Shown one piece after another: positions 31,367-40,895 of a DNA stretch of 41,526 nt. The first letter of the stretch is position 1. Each line of letters begins with the position of its first letter. The position numbers were made by a program, and so were the translations under genes. The DNA comes from Geoglobus sp. (lineage in GTDB: Archaea > Halobacteriota > Archaeoglobi > Archaeoglobales > Archaeoglobaceae): contig WAMS01000098.1 of the NCBI GenBank assembly GCA_015522195.1, forward strand, positions 1 to 41,526, given 5' to 3'. The notes beneath the pieces are model-generated. The model was given only the letters and a program-made list of their open reading frames with translations, did not search any database and was not told where the DNA came from.

Positions 31367-32338
31367 GTGGAAACGAGAAAGCTCCAGCTCATTGGCGGCT
31401 CCAGCTTCATGGTAAGCCTCCCAAAAAACTGGATCAAGGAGAACGACCTGGATCAGGGAGATGAGCTCATCTTAGACATCGACAGGGACATTATTAAGCT
31501 GATGCCCAAAAAATACAGTGAACTTCACAAGGTTGTAAAGGCTGAGATAAGCAGAATCCCCAAGTACGATGAGAACTTTCTCAGAAGACTTATAATAGCC
31601 CTCTACATTCAGGGTCTGGATGAGATAGAGATAAAGGACGCCATGATATCCCCCAAGGTCGTTGGCAGAATAAGCAGAATAGCCCATGACATGATAGGAA
31701 TGGAAATCATAGATGCTGATGAGGATAAAATCGTTCTGAGAAGTCTTACAACAACTGAGTTCAACATAGAAGATGTTCTGAAAAGAATGTCCCAAATAGT
31801 ATCCGGCATAATCGAGAGCATAATTGACAGCATAAGAATAGACGACAGAGAAGGACTTAAGGAGATAGCCAAGCTTGAGGAGGATACAGACAGGCTCTAC
31901 CTTTTAGCTGTAAGACTTGAGAATCGAATTTTAAAGGAGCTAATGGCTCCATCAAAGTGGAGCGAGATGAGAAACATTCTTGGAATGCGAATCATAGCAA
32001 AGATCTTAGAGGAGATCTCGGACTCGCTGTATGATTTCTCGGAGAACCTCTACTCTGCTGAAGATTATGACAGGATTGCGGTTAGCTATCTGGAAATGCT
32101 GAGTACAGTTGAGGATTTATTTGTGAAGGTGATGGAATCCTACATGAATTCAGACATAGAGAAGGCAAATGACATACTTGCATTCTCAAACGACATTGAG
32201 GAGGAGCTTCTGTCAAAAATAAGAGAGGGTAAGGACAATCCACTCCTCATATATCCTCTGATTGACATATGCAGAAAAATAAAGAGTATTGGAGAAATAT
32301 CAATAAACAGAGGAGTCAGAGAAATGATTTCATGCTGA
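31367..32338 (+). CDS. AbrB-domain plus PhoU-domain phosphate uptake regulator-like protein
   Basis: N-terminal RKLQLIGGSSFMVSLPKNWIKENDLDQGDELIL (SpoVT/AbrB), then helical PhoU-like repeats. Confidence 0.85.
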   Translation: METRKLQLIGGSSFMVSLPKNWIKENDLDQGDELILDIDRDIIKLMPKKYSELHKVVKAEISRIPKYDENFLRRLIIALYIQGLDEIEIKDAMISPKVVGRISRIAHDMIGMEIIDADEDKIVLRSLTTTEFNIEDVLKRMSQIVSGIIESIIDSIRIDDREGLKEIAKLEEDTDRLYLLAVRLENRILKELMAPSKWSEMRNILGMRIIAKILEEISDSLYDFSENLYSAEDYDRIAVSYLEMLSTVEDLFVKVMESYMNSDIEKANDILAFSNDIEEELLSKIREGKDNPLLIYPLIDICRKIKSIGEISINRGVREMISC

Positions 32339-33562
32339 ATTGCTTTCAATATCCTTTATACTCTCATACAGTTCAGGCAGAAACAGACCGACATCTGTGA
32401 CAATGCCAATTGCCTGATGGCTGCCTCTGTCAACCAGCTTTGTGACGGTGGCAGGATTGGTGTCAACACATATTGTCTTTACAGTCGATGGCAGAAGATT
32501 TCCGACAGCGATGCTGTGAAGCATCGATGCAAGCATTATCACCATGTTTATACCCTTCAAGGCCTGTTTCATTACCCTCTTCGCCTCCATAACATCTGTT
32601 ATCACCTCAGGAAGAGGCCCGTCATCTCTTATCGATCCGGCAAGAACAAATGGCACATTTTTAACTATGCACTCGTACATTATTCCCTCACTGAGCAATC
32701 CGGATTCAACAGCCTTTTTTATGCCACCGGCAGCTATAACTTTGCTGATTGTGTGAATGTGATGCCTGTTGCCACCAGGTACCGGTCTTCCCGTTCGCAC
32801 ATCCATCCCGAGAGATGTGCCAAAAAGTGCAAGCTCGATGTCGTGAACAGCCAGTGCGTTTCCGGAAAGCAGAGCATCAACATAGCCATCTCTTATCATT
32901 CCGGCCAGAGCATCTCTTGCACCTGTATGATTGACCGCAGGTCCTGCAACAACTGCTATCTTCCCACCATTTTTCTTTAACTCCACGATCTCTTTTGCTA
33001 TTGCTCTCACAACGTTTGATGTCGGCCTCTCAGACGAGACATGGCCTCCCATGAACTCAAAAGTGGATGACTTTCTCGGTCTTTCAGGCAGAATGACCTT
33101 CACACCTCTCTCGCCAACGACTATCAGGTCACCCTTTCTGACTTCATTCAAAAACCTGCAGTATGCTCTTTTGTTTTCGGGGTCAACAACAATAACCCTG
33201 TCCATACTTATATCCTCAACCTCTATCCATTCCCCGCCAACCCTGACAAGCGTTGGGTTGTTTGTTGTCACGTAAAATCCATCGGGCAGAACCATGTCAT
33301 CAGGTGCACTTTCAATCTCAGCATCTTCTGCGTCAGGAATCCTCGCACCGAGTTTGTGCAGCTCCTTAAGGATTTCACTGAGATGGTTCTCATCCCTGCC
33401 AAAAACAATCATTTTAGCGTAACTTTTGTCATGCTTTCTCTTTCCAATTCTGAATTCAGTTATTTCAAACTCTCCATCAAGATCAAGAATGAGATCCAGC
33501 ACTTTTGGCAGAATGTTTGAGTCTATCAGATGACCCTCAAACTCAACTTCTCCAGCGATCAT
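32330..33562 (-). CDS. TIGR00300 / LOR-SDH bifunctional-enzyme conserved region protein (archaeal ornithine cyclodeaminase type)
   Basis: VEFEGHLIDSNILPKVLDLILDLDGEFEI, DGFYVTTNNPTLVRVGGEWIEVE, VVAGPAVNHTGARDALAGMIRDGYVDALLSGNALAVHDIE. Confidence 0.88.
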   Translation of the reverse strand: MIAGEVEFEGHLIDSNILPKVLDLILDLDGEFEITEFRIGKRKHDKSYAKMIVFGRDENHLSEILKELHKLGARIPDAEDAEIESAPDDMVLPDGFYVTTNNPTLVRVGGEWIEVEDISMDRVIVVDPENKRAYCRFLNEVRKGDLIVVGERGVKVILPERPRKSSTFEFMGGHVSSERPTSNVVRAIAKEIVELKKNGGKIAVVAGPAVNHTGARDALAGMIRDGYVDALLSGNALAVHDIELALFGTSLGMDVRTGRPVPGGNRHHIHTISKVIAAGGIKKAVESGLLSEGIMYECIVKNVPFVLAGSIRDDGPLPEVITDVMEAKRVMKQALKGINMVIMLASMLHSIAVGNLLPSTVKTICVDTNPATVTKLVDRGSHQAIGIVTDVGLFLPELYESIKDIESNSA

Positions 33563-33616
33563 TGAAAGAACAGATTCTGAAAAGTTGAAAAGGTTTTTGT
33601 TGGATATCCAGAAAAA

Positions 33617-34024
33617 CTAAAGATTTCTTTCAACCCATCTTTTCAGTTCAGCTTTTGGCAATGCGCCGACCACATTGGAGGCTGGCTTACCATTTTTGAA
33701 GAATATGAGAGTTGGTATACCTGTGATGCCATACCTGCCAGCAATGGCTGGATTCTCATCAGTGTTGAGTTTTGCAAAAACAACCTTTCCAGCAAATTCC
33801 CTTGCAAGTTCTTCGATTATGGGGGAGATCATTCTACACGGCATGCACCATTCAGCCCAGAAATCCACAACAACATTTCTGTGCTTCCTGAGTGTTTCAT
33901 CAAAATTGCTGGCATCAACTTTTACCGGATGGTCTATGACCTCTCTGGTCTGCTTTTCCGACCCTTCAAGCCTCTCCATGAGCTCTCTTAGCTTTTTCTG
34001 TCTTATCTTCTCAATTTCCTCCAT
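33617..34024 (-). CDS. thioredoxin with CMPC active site
   Basis: VVDFWAEWCMPCRMISPIIEELA, YGITGIPTLIFFKNG. Confidence 0.95.
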   Translation of the reverse strand: MEEIEKIRQKKLRELMERLEGSEKQTREVIDHPVKVDASNFDETLRKHRNVVVDFWAEWCMPCRMISPIIEELAREFAGKVVFAKLNTDENPAIAGRYGITGIPTLIFFKNGKPASNVVGALPKAELKRWVERNL

Positions 34025-34030
34025 AATGCT

Positions 34031-35053
34031 CTATAGAGAACCATCTATTTTAAGAGCTTTCGGAGAGATGAGGGTATCATCCAAAACCATCACGCCCATA
34101 TCAACTGCGCATCTGTAGAAGTCATCCTCGGTAATCCTGAGCCACTTTCTGACATTGTTGAAGAACGATCTTTCGATTACCCTGAACTTTCGTCCGGAAA
34201 TCTCAATCCTTTTTGAATTTCTTGCTATCTCCTTTCTCAATCTCCATCTGGCAATTTTTCTGTTCTGTACCTCGTACACTGCCTTTTCAACATCCACCCC
34301 ATCAATAACGCATTTCAGAATTATCTCAGCTATGTGATTAATTCTGTCGGGCACTCCAACAACATCACCTCTAAGGAGGATTTTCATTCTCTCAACCTGA
34401 AATCCGTTTCTGACAAGCTTTCGGTATATCAGTTCTGTTGTGCCTCTCTTGTTCCCTGATCTGTCAACGATCCCGCCTATGATGTAGCAGTCAGCCCTTT
34501 CGCCCTGAAAAAAATCCTCGCCACCCGGATCGAGAAGAATTATTCTCTTGAAGTTTTCTTCAGACAGAAAGTCTTCAGTTCTGGCATACCTTCTGCATGA
34601 AATTCCAGCATCAAATCCAGCTACAACAAGCCTGTCGTCCCACATGTACCTCCTCACCACAGACAGGGTTTTTTGAATCTGCTTTTTCAGGCTTGAAAGC
34701 TCCTTACTGCTGTGCATGTCCTTCAATGAGCAATCAATGACAATGAATGGGAATTTGTTGAGAATGTCTGAGATTTCATTGCATGATATTCCATCTGCAA
34801 ATCTACCTGCAATGTATGAGCAGGAATCAGCAAAATTTCCATCAAGATCAAAACAGTACCTGCCCCTGCCTTCAGTTATCCTGAATTCTCCGGAAGCAAA
34901 CTTTCTTGCCATAAACTGAATTGGATCCTCATCGAGAACCTTGAAGGAGCTTGTTGAAATGCAATTGATTCCCTTCTTCTTCAGGAAATCAACAAAAACA
35001 TCTCTTAATCTCACAGAACTGGTGTAACATATTTTGCTTAAAAAATGTTTCAA
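34031..35053 (-). CDS. Trm10-family SPOUT tRNA (position 9) methyltransferase
   Basis: IILLDPGGEDFFQGERADCYIIGGIVDRSGNKRGTTELIYRK, KILLRGDVVGVPDRINHIAEIIL. Confidence 0.78.
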   Translation of the reverse strand: MKHFLSKICYTSSVRLRDVFVDFLKKKGINCISTSSFKVLDEDPIQFMARKFASGEFRITEGRGRYCFDLDGNFADSCSYIAGRFADGISCNEISDILNKFPFIVIDCSLKDMHSSKELSSLKKQIQKTLSVVRRYMWDDRLVVAGFDAGISCRRYARTEDFLSEENFKRIILLDPGGEDFFQGERADCYIIGGIVDRSGNKRGTTELIYRKLVRNGFQVERMKILLRGDVVGVPDRINHIAEIILKCVIDGVDVEKAVYEVQNRKIARWRLRKEIARNSKRIEISGRKFRVIERSFFNNVRKWLRITEDDFYRCAVDMGVMVLDDTLISPKALKIDGSL

Positions 35054-35055
35054 AA

Positions 35056-35343
35056 TCAGGCAAATCTTTCAACAGTATCGTCATCACCAAGATTCAGAGC
35101 ATTTTTCAGTGATTCAAGCCTCTCGTCACAGTAATTCAAGAACCTAAGAAGCTCTTCCGACCCAATTCTACCGCTTTTCAGAAGAAGCTCCGCATAGTTT
35201 TCTGCAATCTCAATATCATCCTTGAACATGAAGTAGGCCGAAACATCCTTCAACTCCAGATATCTGCTGTACCATCTATCAATTGAAGCGTAAAGATAGT
35301 CAAGCTCAGAATTCAATGCTTCCACACCCCTTCGCCCCCTCAA
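35056..35343 (-). CDS. hypothetical protein
   Basis: ORF 3 nt upstream of Trm10 gene; helical, no family recognised. Confidence 0.6.
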   Translation of the reverse strand: MRGRRGVEALNSELDYLYASIDRWYSRYLELKDVSAYFMFKDDIEIAENYAELLLKSGRIGSEELLRFLNYCDERLESLKNALNLGDDDTVERFA

Positions 35344-35448
35344 TCAAGGCGAGATAAAAGGGACATTTTCTGCAATTTTCAAAGCTCTGCTCCTTTTCAG
35401 GACATTCAGTGCTTGTGTCATATATGCATTTCATAAAGACAGACTGTC

Positions 35449-35484
35449 AAAAATTTTAAAAAATGGAGGGAGTTTTACTCCCTC
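35449..35484 (-). terminator. hairpin plus T-tract terminator at the end of the CoA-transferase operon
   Basis: Minus strand GAGGGAG-TAAAA-CTCCCTC then CATTTTTTAAAATTTTT; 7-bp perfect stem overlapping the stop codon at 35475-35477. Confidence 0.65.
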
Positions 35485-35750
35485 TTCTCAAACCACCTGC
35501 AGTTCTTTATAACCGTGTACTTGCTTATGCACCAGTAGAAAGGCCAGTGGATTATCTTGCAGTATCCAACAAGATCTGCCGGTGGGAATTTTGTGTTTGG
35601 AATTATTGGTTTCAACCACCTGCACCCCTTGCAGATATGTGGGAACTGTTTGACAAATTCCTCCTGCTCCTCTGTCCAGACTGCCGGTTTAGGTCCTGCA
35701 TTTTCCGGAAAGCTGAATTCAAACTTTGCATGGGACGTCATGACCATCAC
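35475..35750 (-). CDS. small Cys-rich protein, benzylsuccinate-synthase small-subunit-like (tentative)
   Basis: HICKGCRWLKP...VGYCKIIHWPFYWCISKYTVIKNCRWFEKRE; CxxCxW start and C-terminal CRWF. Confidence 0.55.
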   Translation of the reverse strand: MMVMTSHAKFEFSFPENAGPKPAVWTEEQEEFVKQFPHICKGCRWLKPIIPNTKFPPADLVGYCKIIHWPFYWCISKYTVIKNCRWFEKRE

Positions 35751-36256
35751 TCCTCCAGATGCTCCTCCTCAACCTCTTCTCCAACCTTGAACCTGCCATA
35801 CACCGGTTTCCCCGGATAGCTGTCCTTCTCCCAGACATCCTTGCTCTTCGTTCTGTCGATCCAGGCAAATCTCCTGCTCTCGATAACCCCGGCCTTCTTT
35901 GGCTGATTTGGAGTAGCTCGTATAAACTTCCCTCTGAAGTTTTCCGTCCTTATTCTTGCCTTTCCTGTATACGTCGCCGGATCCCTCATGAGACCGTAGA
36001 ATGGCCTTGTTTTACCCTCCGTTCCGACCTTTATTGCTTCGTATCCTCTGTCAGGATTGTCTGCGTAGAGTGGAAGAACATCAGCCTCCTCATCAACCTC
36101 TGTCGGGCCTTCAAGGAGCATACCGTTTAGAAACCTGAATCTTGCCACTTTATCGCAGCCTGCACACTTCACCTTCCCCTCGAAGTTCCAGAAGTAATAC
36201 GGATCAAGGTAGTTCACCCATCCACACTCATGCTCCCAGTAATAAACCATCTGCAT
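35747..36256 (-). CDS. small Zn-ribbon-like protein of the CoA-transferase operon
   Basis: MQMVYYWEHECGWVNYLDPYYFWNFEGKVKCAGCDKVARFRFLNG; internal start chosen since the ORF start lies within the upstream CoA-transferase. Confidence 0.65.
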   Translation of the reverse strand: MQMVYYWEHECGWVNYLDPYYFWNFEGKVKCAGCDKVARFRFLNGMLLEGPTEVDEEADVLPLYADNPDRGYEAIKVGTEGKTRPFYGLMRDPATYTGKARIRTENFRGKFIRATPNQPKKAGVIESRRFAWIDRTKSKDVWEKDSYPGKPVYGRFKVGEEVEEEHLEE

Positions 36257-36263
36257 CACCCCC

Positions 36264-37697
36264 TCAGATGATTCCCTTCTCCCACAGTTCCTTGAGCTTT
36301 GGAAGCGGATATCCAAGCAGCTCGTGATAGATCCTGATGTTGTCGGCTCCAATCGGTCTCCATACCCACTTCACCCTCGGTGGTGTCTCGCTCATCTTCA
36401 CAGTAGCTCCATGTGTCAGCACATCTCCAAAGATCGGATCGTCAACCCATCTCAGAGTCCCTCTCTCCCAGAAGTGCTCGCATTCATAAACGTCTTTTGC
36501 CGAGAAAACGGGGACGGCTATGAGGCCGGCATTGTTGAGGGTCTCCACCACCTCATTCCTTGACTTGTCTGAGGCCCATTCCTCAAGAGCCCGGTATATC
36601 TCGATCTGAGCCTCAGGCTTCACCCTCTCCCTTGCACTTGAGTATTTCTCCCACAGATCAGGTCTGCCAATGACATAGCAGAGTTCTCTGAAATCCTCAT
36701 CCTGGAAGGCTGAGACCATCACATATCTGCTCTCGACACTTATCTGCGGGTTTGGATGCTCGGGTTCATCTGTCTTACCTGTCATTATAATGCCGTGCAC
36801 CGAAAGCAGCGTATCCCAGTTGCCCCACCTCTGCCTGACAACTCCGAATCTACCGTACAGGGGAAACGCATATCCTGTCGCTCTTGTGGAGCAGCTTATC
36901 TGGCTGAGGTCGATGAATGTTCCAAGGCCGGTCTTTCTCCTGTAGTGAGCTGCAGCAAGCACTCCAATAAGTCCTGTCAAACCGGAATACCAGTCAATGA
37001 GCCAGTTTGTCTGCTTTGTCGGATGTCCTCCAAAGTCCTCATGCCATCCTGTTATTGCCGCAAGCCCTCCGACAGCCTGTCCGAGAATATCGTAGCTACC
37101 ACCATATCTTCTCGGCCCGTAATTTCCGAATCCACCAAGATAGATGTATATGAGCCTTGGATTGACCTCCTTGAGCTGTGGGTAACCTATGCCCCACCTG
37201 TAGAATGTTCCGGGTCTGTAACATTCTGCCATGCTGTCTGAAATTCTTATGAGATCATAGTAAAGCTCCTTTGCTTCAGGGGCATGATAGTCCAGAGTTA
37301 TGAAGTACTTGTTGTCATTGGCATGGAGAAATCCCATTCCCGTTCCGACCATAGGTCGGTGGTCTGTCTCTGGCCAGAGGTAGGCTTCGTTGAATGGTGA
37401 GGTGTGTCTCATCGGGTCTCCAAGCTTCGGCATCTCTACCTTTATGACCTCCGCCCCGAACTCTCCGAGAGTGGCTCCAACATGGGGGCTGAGGATGTAC
37501 ATGGTTGACGAGATGTGTCTCCATCCCTTGAGCGCTTCAGGCTTCTCCCAGACTTTGTCAGGATCAAACATCCTTCTGCAGTACTCCTCAAAGGGAATTT
37601 TTTCCAAGTCATCTCCAGTAACCGGATCTGTATCCCTCGGAGGATCAAAACTCCAGCTTCCGGGTGGGTTAGGATCCCAAACCTTTTTCTCCATCAT
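36264..37697 (-). CDS. CaiB/BaiF (family III) CoA-transferase, subunit 1
   Basis: [79 protein letters not shown]. Confidence 0.93.
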   Translation of the reverse strand: MMEKKVWDPNPPGSWSFDPPRDTDPVTGDDLEKIPFEEYCRRMFDPDKVWEKPEALKGWRHISSTMYILSPHVGATLGEFGAEVIKVEMPKLGDPMRHTSPFNEAYLWPETDHRPMVGTGMGFLHANDNKYFITLDYHAPEAKELYYDLIRISDSMAECYRPGTFYRWGIGYPQLKEVNPRLIYIYLGGFGNYGPRRYGGSYDILGQAVGGLAAITGWHEDFGGHPTKQTNWLIDWYSGLTGLIGVLAAAHYRRKTGLGTFIDLSQISCSTRATGYAFPLYGRFGVVRQRWGNWDTLLSVHGIIMTGKTDEPEHPNPQISVESRYVMVSAFQDEDFRELCYVIGRPDLWEKYSSARERVKPEAQIEIYRALEEWASDKSRNEVVETLNNAGLIAVPVFSAKDVYECEHFWERGTLRWVDDPIFGDVLTHGATVKMSETPPRVKWVWRPIGADNIRIYHELLGYPLPKLKELWEKGII

Positions 37698-37703
37698 ATC
37701 ACC

Positions 37704-39218
37704 TCACTCATGGTACCAGGTAGTAACACCCTCTCTTGCAAGCTTCTTTATCTCCTCAGGCCCAACGCCAAGATATCTCGCGAATATCTCTCCGTTATCG
37801 AGGCCAAGGGGTCTGCCAACCCACTTAATCCTTGCTGGAGTTCTGTGCTGATGTGCGAGGGGTGAGTTTGAGATCAGAACCCTCCCGTAGTGCTCGTCCA
37901 TGATTTCCATAACATGTCCTCTGTAGACGAAGTGCTCGTATTCTGCGATCTCATCTATCATGAGAACCGGAGCTGCTGCAACCTCTCTTGCGTTCATCTT
38001 GGCTTCAGCCTCAGCTCTGGTGTTGCTGACAAGCCAGTGAGCTGTGACTGTGTAGGTTTTTATGAGTCCCTCAAGTGCATTTCTTGCAGCCATTTCCTTC
38101 AGGAAAGGATCCTCAGCAATCAACCTGGCTCCTTCAGGATCCTCCTGAGCAATAACCTGCAGAATTCTGTACCACAGTCTGTCAGACTGTCCTCCTATCA
38201 TCATGTAACCATCCTTGCACGGATTCCATGCATACTGATTGAGGTTGGGATCCCACCCTCCAATTCTTGCCTTTATGCTTCCATCATACGCGTACCAGCT
38301 TATGTTGAAGTCCAGAATCTCCATGTAGCTTTCAGCTGATGTTGCCTCAATGAACTGTCCTCTTCCGCTCACATTCTCTCTGTAGTAGAGGGCTGCCAGA
38401 ATCGCAACAGTCCCCCACACTCCTGCTACAATATCGCCAACCCACTCTCCAGATCTCGTTGGGTTTCCTCCAAACTCCCTCGGCAGCAAGTCAGCAGGGA
38501 ATCCAGTTGAATGGACATACTCACTTGCAGACAGGCCAACAGGATCGAGCATCCACTGTCCGTACTTGGATACCCTGTCTTTCATAGAGCCCCACTGTCC
38601 GAGCTGACCGAACCATGCGTATATCAGCTTTGGATTGATTTTGCTGAGCTGTCTGTAGCCGATCCCCCATTCGTCAAATGTTCCCGGCGGGTAGTTTTCA
38701 AGGACTATGTCAGCATGAACTGCAAGCTTCTTGAACAGCTCCCTGCCCTTCTCGGTTTCAAGATTGAGTGTTATCGAGTACTCATTTCTGTGCTCGTGGA
38801 TGAACGTTGGGCTGACCTTCTCTCCGGTGTAGATGTCTTCAAATGCGTACTCCTCCCTGCCAAAGGGGTACCAGTATCTCTGCGGGTCACCCTCAATAGG
38901 CTCCACCTTTATCACGGTTGCCCCGAGCTCACCGAGATAGCTTGCCGCAATTGCCCCTGCCATTCCCATGACAGTACAGTCCAGAACGATGAGACCATCA
39001 AGGGCCCAAGGCTTTCCAACTGCCTTTCTGTAGTGGATGTTCTCCTCAACGAATTCACCGTAACTGCCATCCGGGTCTCTCGGGTCTTTGACCCACGGGG
39101 CATACAGCTCTTCCCTTTTTCTTGGCTCCGTTACAGGCCATGGTCTTGGCAGAAGTGTGTCCTTTACGTCGTTAATTTCCAGTTCCACATACTTTTCCTC
39201 ATACTTTTCGTCACTCAT
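37704..39218 (-). CDS. CaiB/BaiF (family III) CoA-transferase, subunit 2
   Basis: LGELGATVIKVEPIEGDPQRY, YSITLNLETEKGRELFKKLAVHADIVLENYPPGTFDEWGIGYRQL, GEWVGDIVAGVWGTVAILAALYYRE. Confidence 0.93.
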   Translation of the reverse strand: MSDEKYEEKYVELEINDVKDTLLPRPWPVTEPRKREELYAPWVKDPRDPDGSYGEFVEENIHYRKAVGKPWALDGLIVLDCTVMGMAGAIAASYLGELGATVIKVEPIEGDPQRYWYPFGREEYAFEDIYTGEKVSPTFIHEHRNEYSITLNLETEKGRELFKKLAVHADIVLENYPPGTFDEWGIGYRQLSKINPKLIYAWFGQLGQWGSMKDRVSKYGQWMLDPVGLSASEYVHSTGFPADLLPREFGGNPTRSGEWVGDIVAGVWGTVAILAALYYRENVSGRGQFIEATSAESYMEILDFNISWYAYDGSIKARIGGWDPNLNQYAWNPCKDGYMMIGGQSDRLWYRILQVIAQEDPEGARLIAEDPFLKEMAARNALEGLIKTYTVTAHWLVSNTRAEAEAKMNAREVAAAPVLMIDEIAEYEHFVYRGHVMEIMDEHYGRVLISNSPLAHQHRTPARIKWVGRPLGLDNGEIFARYLGVGPEEIKKLAREGVTTWYHE

Positions 39219-39234
39219 TCAGGCACCTCCAGAC

Positions 39235-39250
39235 TGAATTTCAAAATTCA
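39235..39250. promoter_or_regulatory. near-perfect palindrome TGAATTT-CA-AAATTCA upstream of the CoA-transferase operon
   Basis: 7-bp perfect arms, 2-nt centre, 17 nt upstream of start at 39218; minus-strand TATA-like CTTTAATATG about 15-25 nt further upstream. Confidence 0.45.
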
Positions 39251-39281
39251 CTATTTTTGATGACAAATAACATATTAAAGC

Positions 39282-40364
39282 TTAACGATTTTGTCCAACC
39301 CTCTCATAAATCCTCCTGAATTCTTCTATTTCAAAAGCCTCGGCCACACGTCCACATTCATAAAGAGCTGAACCATATAAAGCTCTGTACTTTGGATTGC
39401 CATACATTGAAACCAGTTTTTTAAAGAAACCAGCAGCCTTCTCGAACTTTCCGGCATTCATGGCTGCCATCCCTGCTATATACAGTGCCTCTTCGCAGGA
39501 GTTTTCGATGTAATTCTGCAGCATTTCTTCAACAGCTTCAATTTCCCCCCTGTCAGCCTTTATGGATGCGAGTCCAAAGATTGCTTCCCTGTCATTTCTG
39601 TCCTCAAGTTCAAGATGGGCGGCAAGAGAGTATTCAGCTTCCACAAAAAGTCCTGCTCCAAGTGCAGCTTTTGCACATTCCTTCAAAGATCTGTCAGGTG
39701 ATAGTTCTCTGATCGCATTGAAATATGATTTCTCAAGTATGATACCTGTAACGTCACCGGATGCATAGTATCCATGTCCGGGGAAGATGTGGTTGATGTT
39801 AAGTTTTTTAAGATGTCTCAGCGTTATAATGAAGTTTTTAAGTGATCCTCCCAGGTTTTCATCGTAAACTGGATGGGTTATTACCGCATCTCCTGAAAAT
39901 AAGATTTCACTTTCACTGCCATACAGACAGATGTGGTCGAATGTGTGGCCGGGGGTATCAAGAACTCTATACCTCTCATCCCCCAGTTCTATCTCCTCAC
40001 CTCCCTTCAAACCGATCACTTTCACGTTCTTTCCAAAAATTCTGATCCTTCTTTCCAGGACATCTTTCATAGAGGCATGCACAAACACACTTACTCCATC
40101 AAAATCTTCATGACTTCTCAGGAGATCAAAGAGTCCCAGTGTGTGGTCATTATGAGAATGGGTGAGAAAAACTGAGGATATTTCTGAGATTTTACCCACC
40201 CTGCTGAACTCAAAAAACGCTGTGTAGTCATTTCCGGTGTCAATCAGCATACCGTCCTCTTTAAAGTAGTAGAGATTGGATGAATTTTCAAATCCTTCAA
40301 GGAAGTAGATACCCTCAACTCCTTCAATCTGGATCCAGCTGTAATCCTGTTCCTGGAGGTTCAT
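39282..40364 (-). CDS. metallo-beta-lactamase fold hydrolase with C-terminal TPR-like repeats
   Basis: LTHSHNDHTLGL (HxHxDH), DTPGHTFDHICL, LFSGDAV, IFPGHGYY. Confidence 0.9.
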   Translation of the reverse strand: MNLQEQDYSWIQIEGVEGIYFLEGFENSSNLYYFKEDGMLIDTGNDYTAFFEFSRVGKISEISSVFLTHSHNDHTLGLFDLLRSHEDFDGVSVFVHASMKDVLERRIRIFGKNVKVIGLKGGEEIELGDERYRVLDTPGHTFDHICLYGSESEILFSGDAVITHPVYDENLGGSLKNFIITLRHLKKLNINHIFPGHGYYASGDVTGIILEKSYFNAIRELSPDRSLKECAKAALGAGLFVEAEYSLAAHLELEDRNDREAIFGLASIKADRGEIEAVEEMLQNYIENSCEEALYIAGMAAMNAGKFEKAAGFFKKLVSMYGNPKYRALYGSALYECGRVAEAFEIEEFRRIYERVGQNR

Positions 40365-40365
40365 G

Positions 40366-40800
40366 TTATTCAGCGTACGGCAGGGTATAGGAAAGCTTTA
40401 ATCTATCCTCTGCCCAGATTCTTCTCTCCTTTATCTCCCCTGAATAGACCTCAGTTTCCTTACCATCCTGCACAACACTCTCCACAACAAGTTCCAGAAA
40501 ATGCCATGCTGTGAGCTTGTACCTTGCTATGAAATCATGGTCAACAACAACAGCCATTCCGGTGAACCTTGATGTTTCCCATTCAAACTCCTCATTGGGC
40601 TCTGCAACAACATCCCCTGTTGATCCAGAATATACCTTTGTAACCTTGCCCTTTATCTTGTCACCGGGTTTAAGGTTGTACTCCTCATAAAGCTCCTTCG
40701 GAAGGTAGAACCACAAGGCCTCCTCGTTCTTTGCCCTCACATAACCTCTAACAAGCATTGGATCGTATCCACACAATATCACTCTCATCTTTTCAGGCAT
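40366..40800 (-). CDS. hypothetical protein with AbrB-like segment
   Basis: LWFYLPKELYEEYNLKPGDKIKGKVTKVY; likely cotranscribed with the MBL gene (2-nt gap). Confidence 0.65.
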   Translation of the reverse strand: MPEKMRVILCGYDPMLVRGYVRAKNEEALWFYLPKELYEEYNLKPGDKIKGKVTKVYSGSTGDVVAEPNEEFEWETSRFTGMAVVVDHDFIARYKLTAWHFLELVVESVVQDGKETEVYSGEIKERRIWAEDRLKLSYTLPYAE

Positions 40801-40895
40801 GCTATCACCTGACAAACTTCCTCATTATAAACTATTTAAGATTTTTTGTTTTAAATTATCCGAAACTGCTTTTAAATCGTAAAGAGTTTGCAGAC

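Noticed and set aside
37704-39218. Second CoA-transferase thought to have lost its catalytic residue because YD (SYDILGQA) is replaced by YG (KYGQWML)
   Set aside because: The family III catalytic Asp (Asp169 in formyl-CoA transferase) lies further on, in the D-x2-[SA]-G segment; both subunits keep it (LIDWYSGL and VGDIVAGV)
38511-39260. 249-aa plus-strand ORF
   Set aside because: Antisense to CoA-transferase subunit 2, whose protein motifs are clear; Cys/Leu-rich shadow frame
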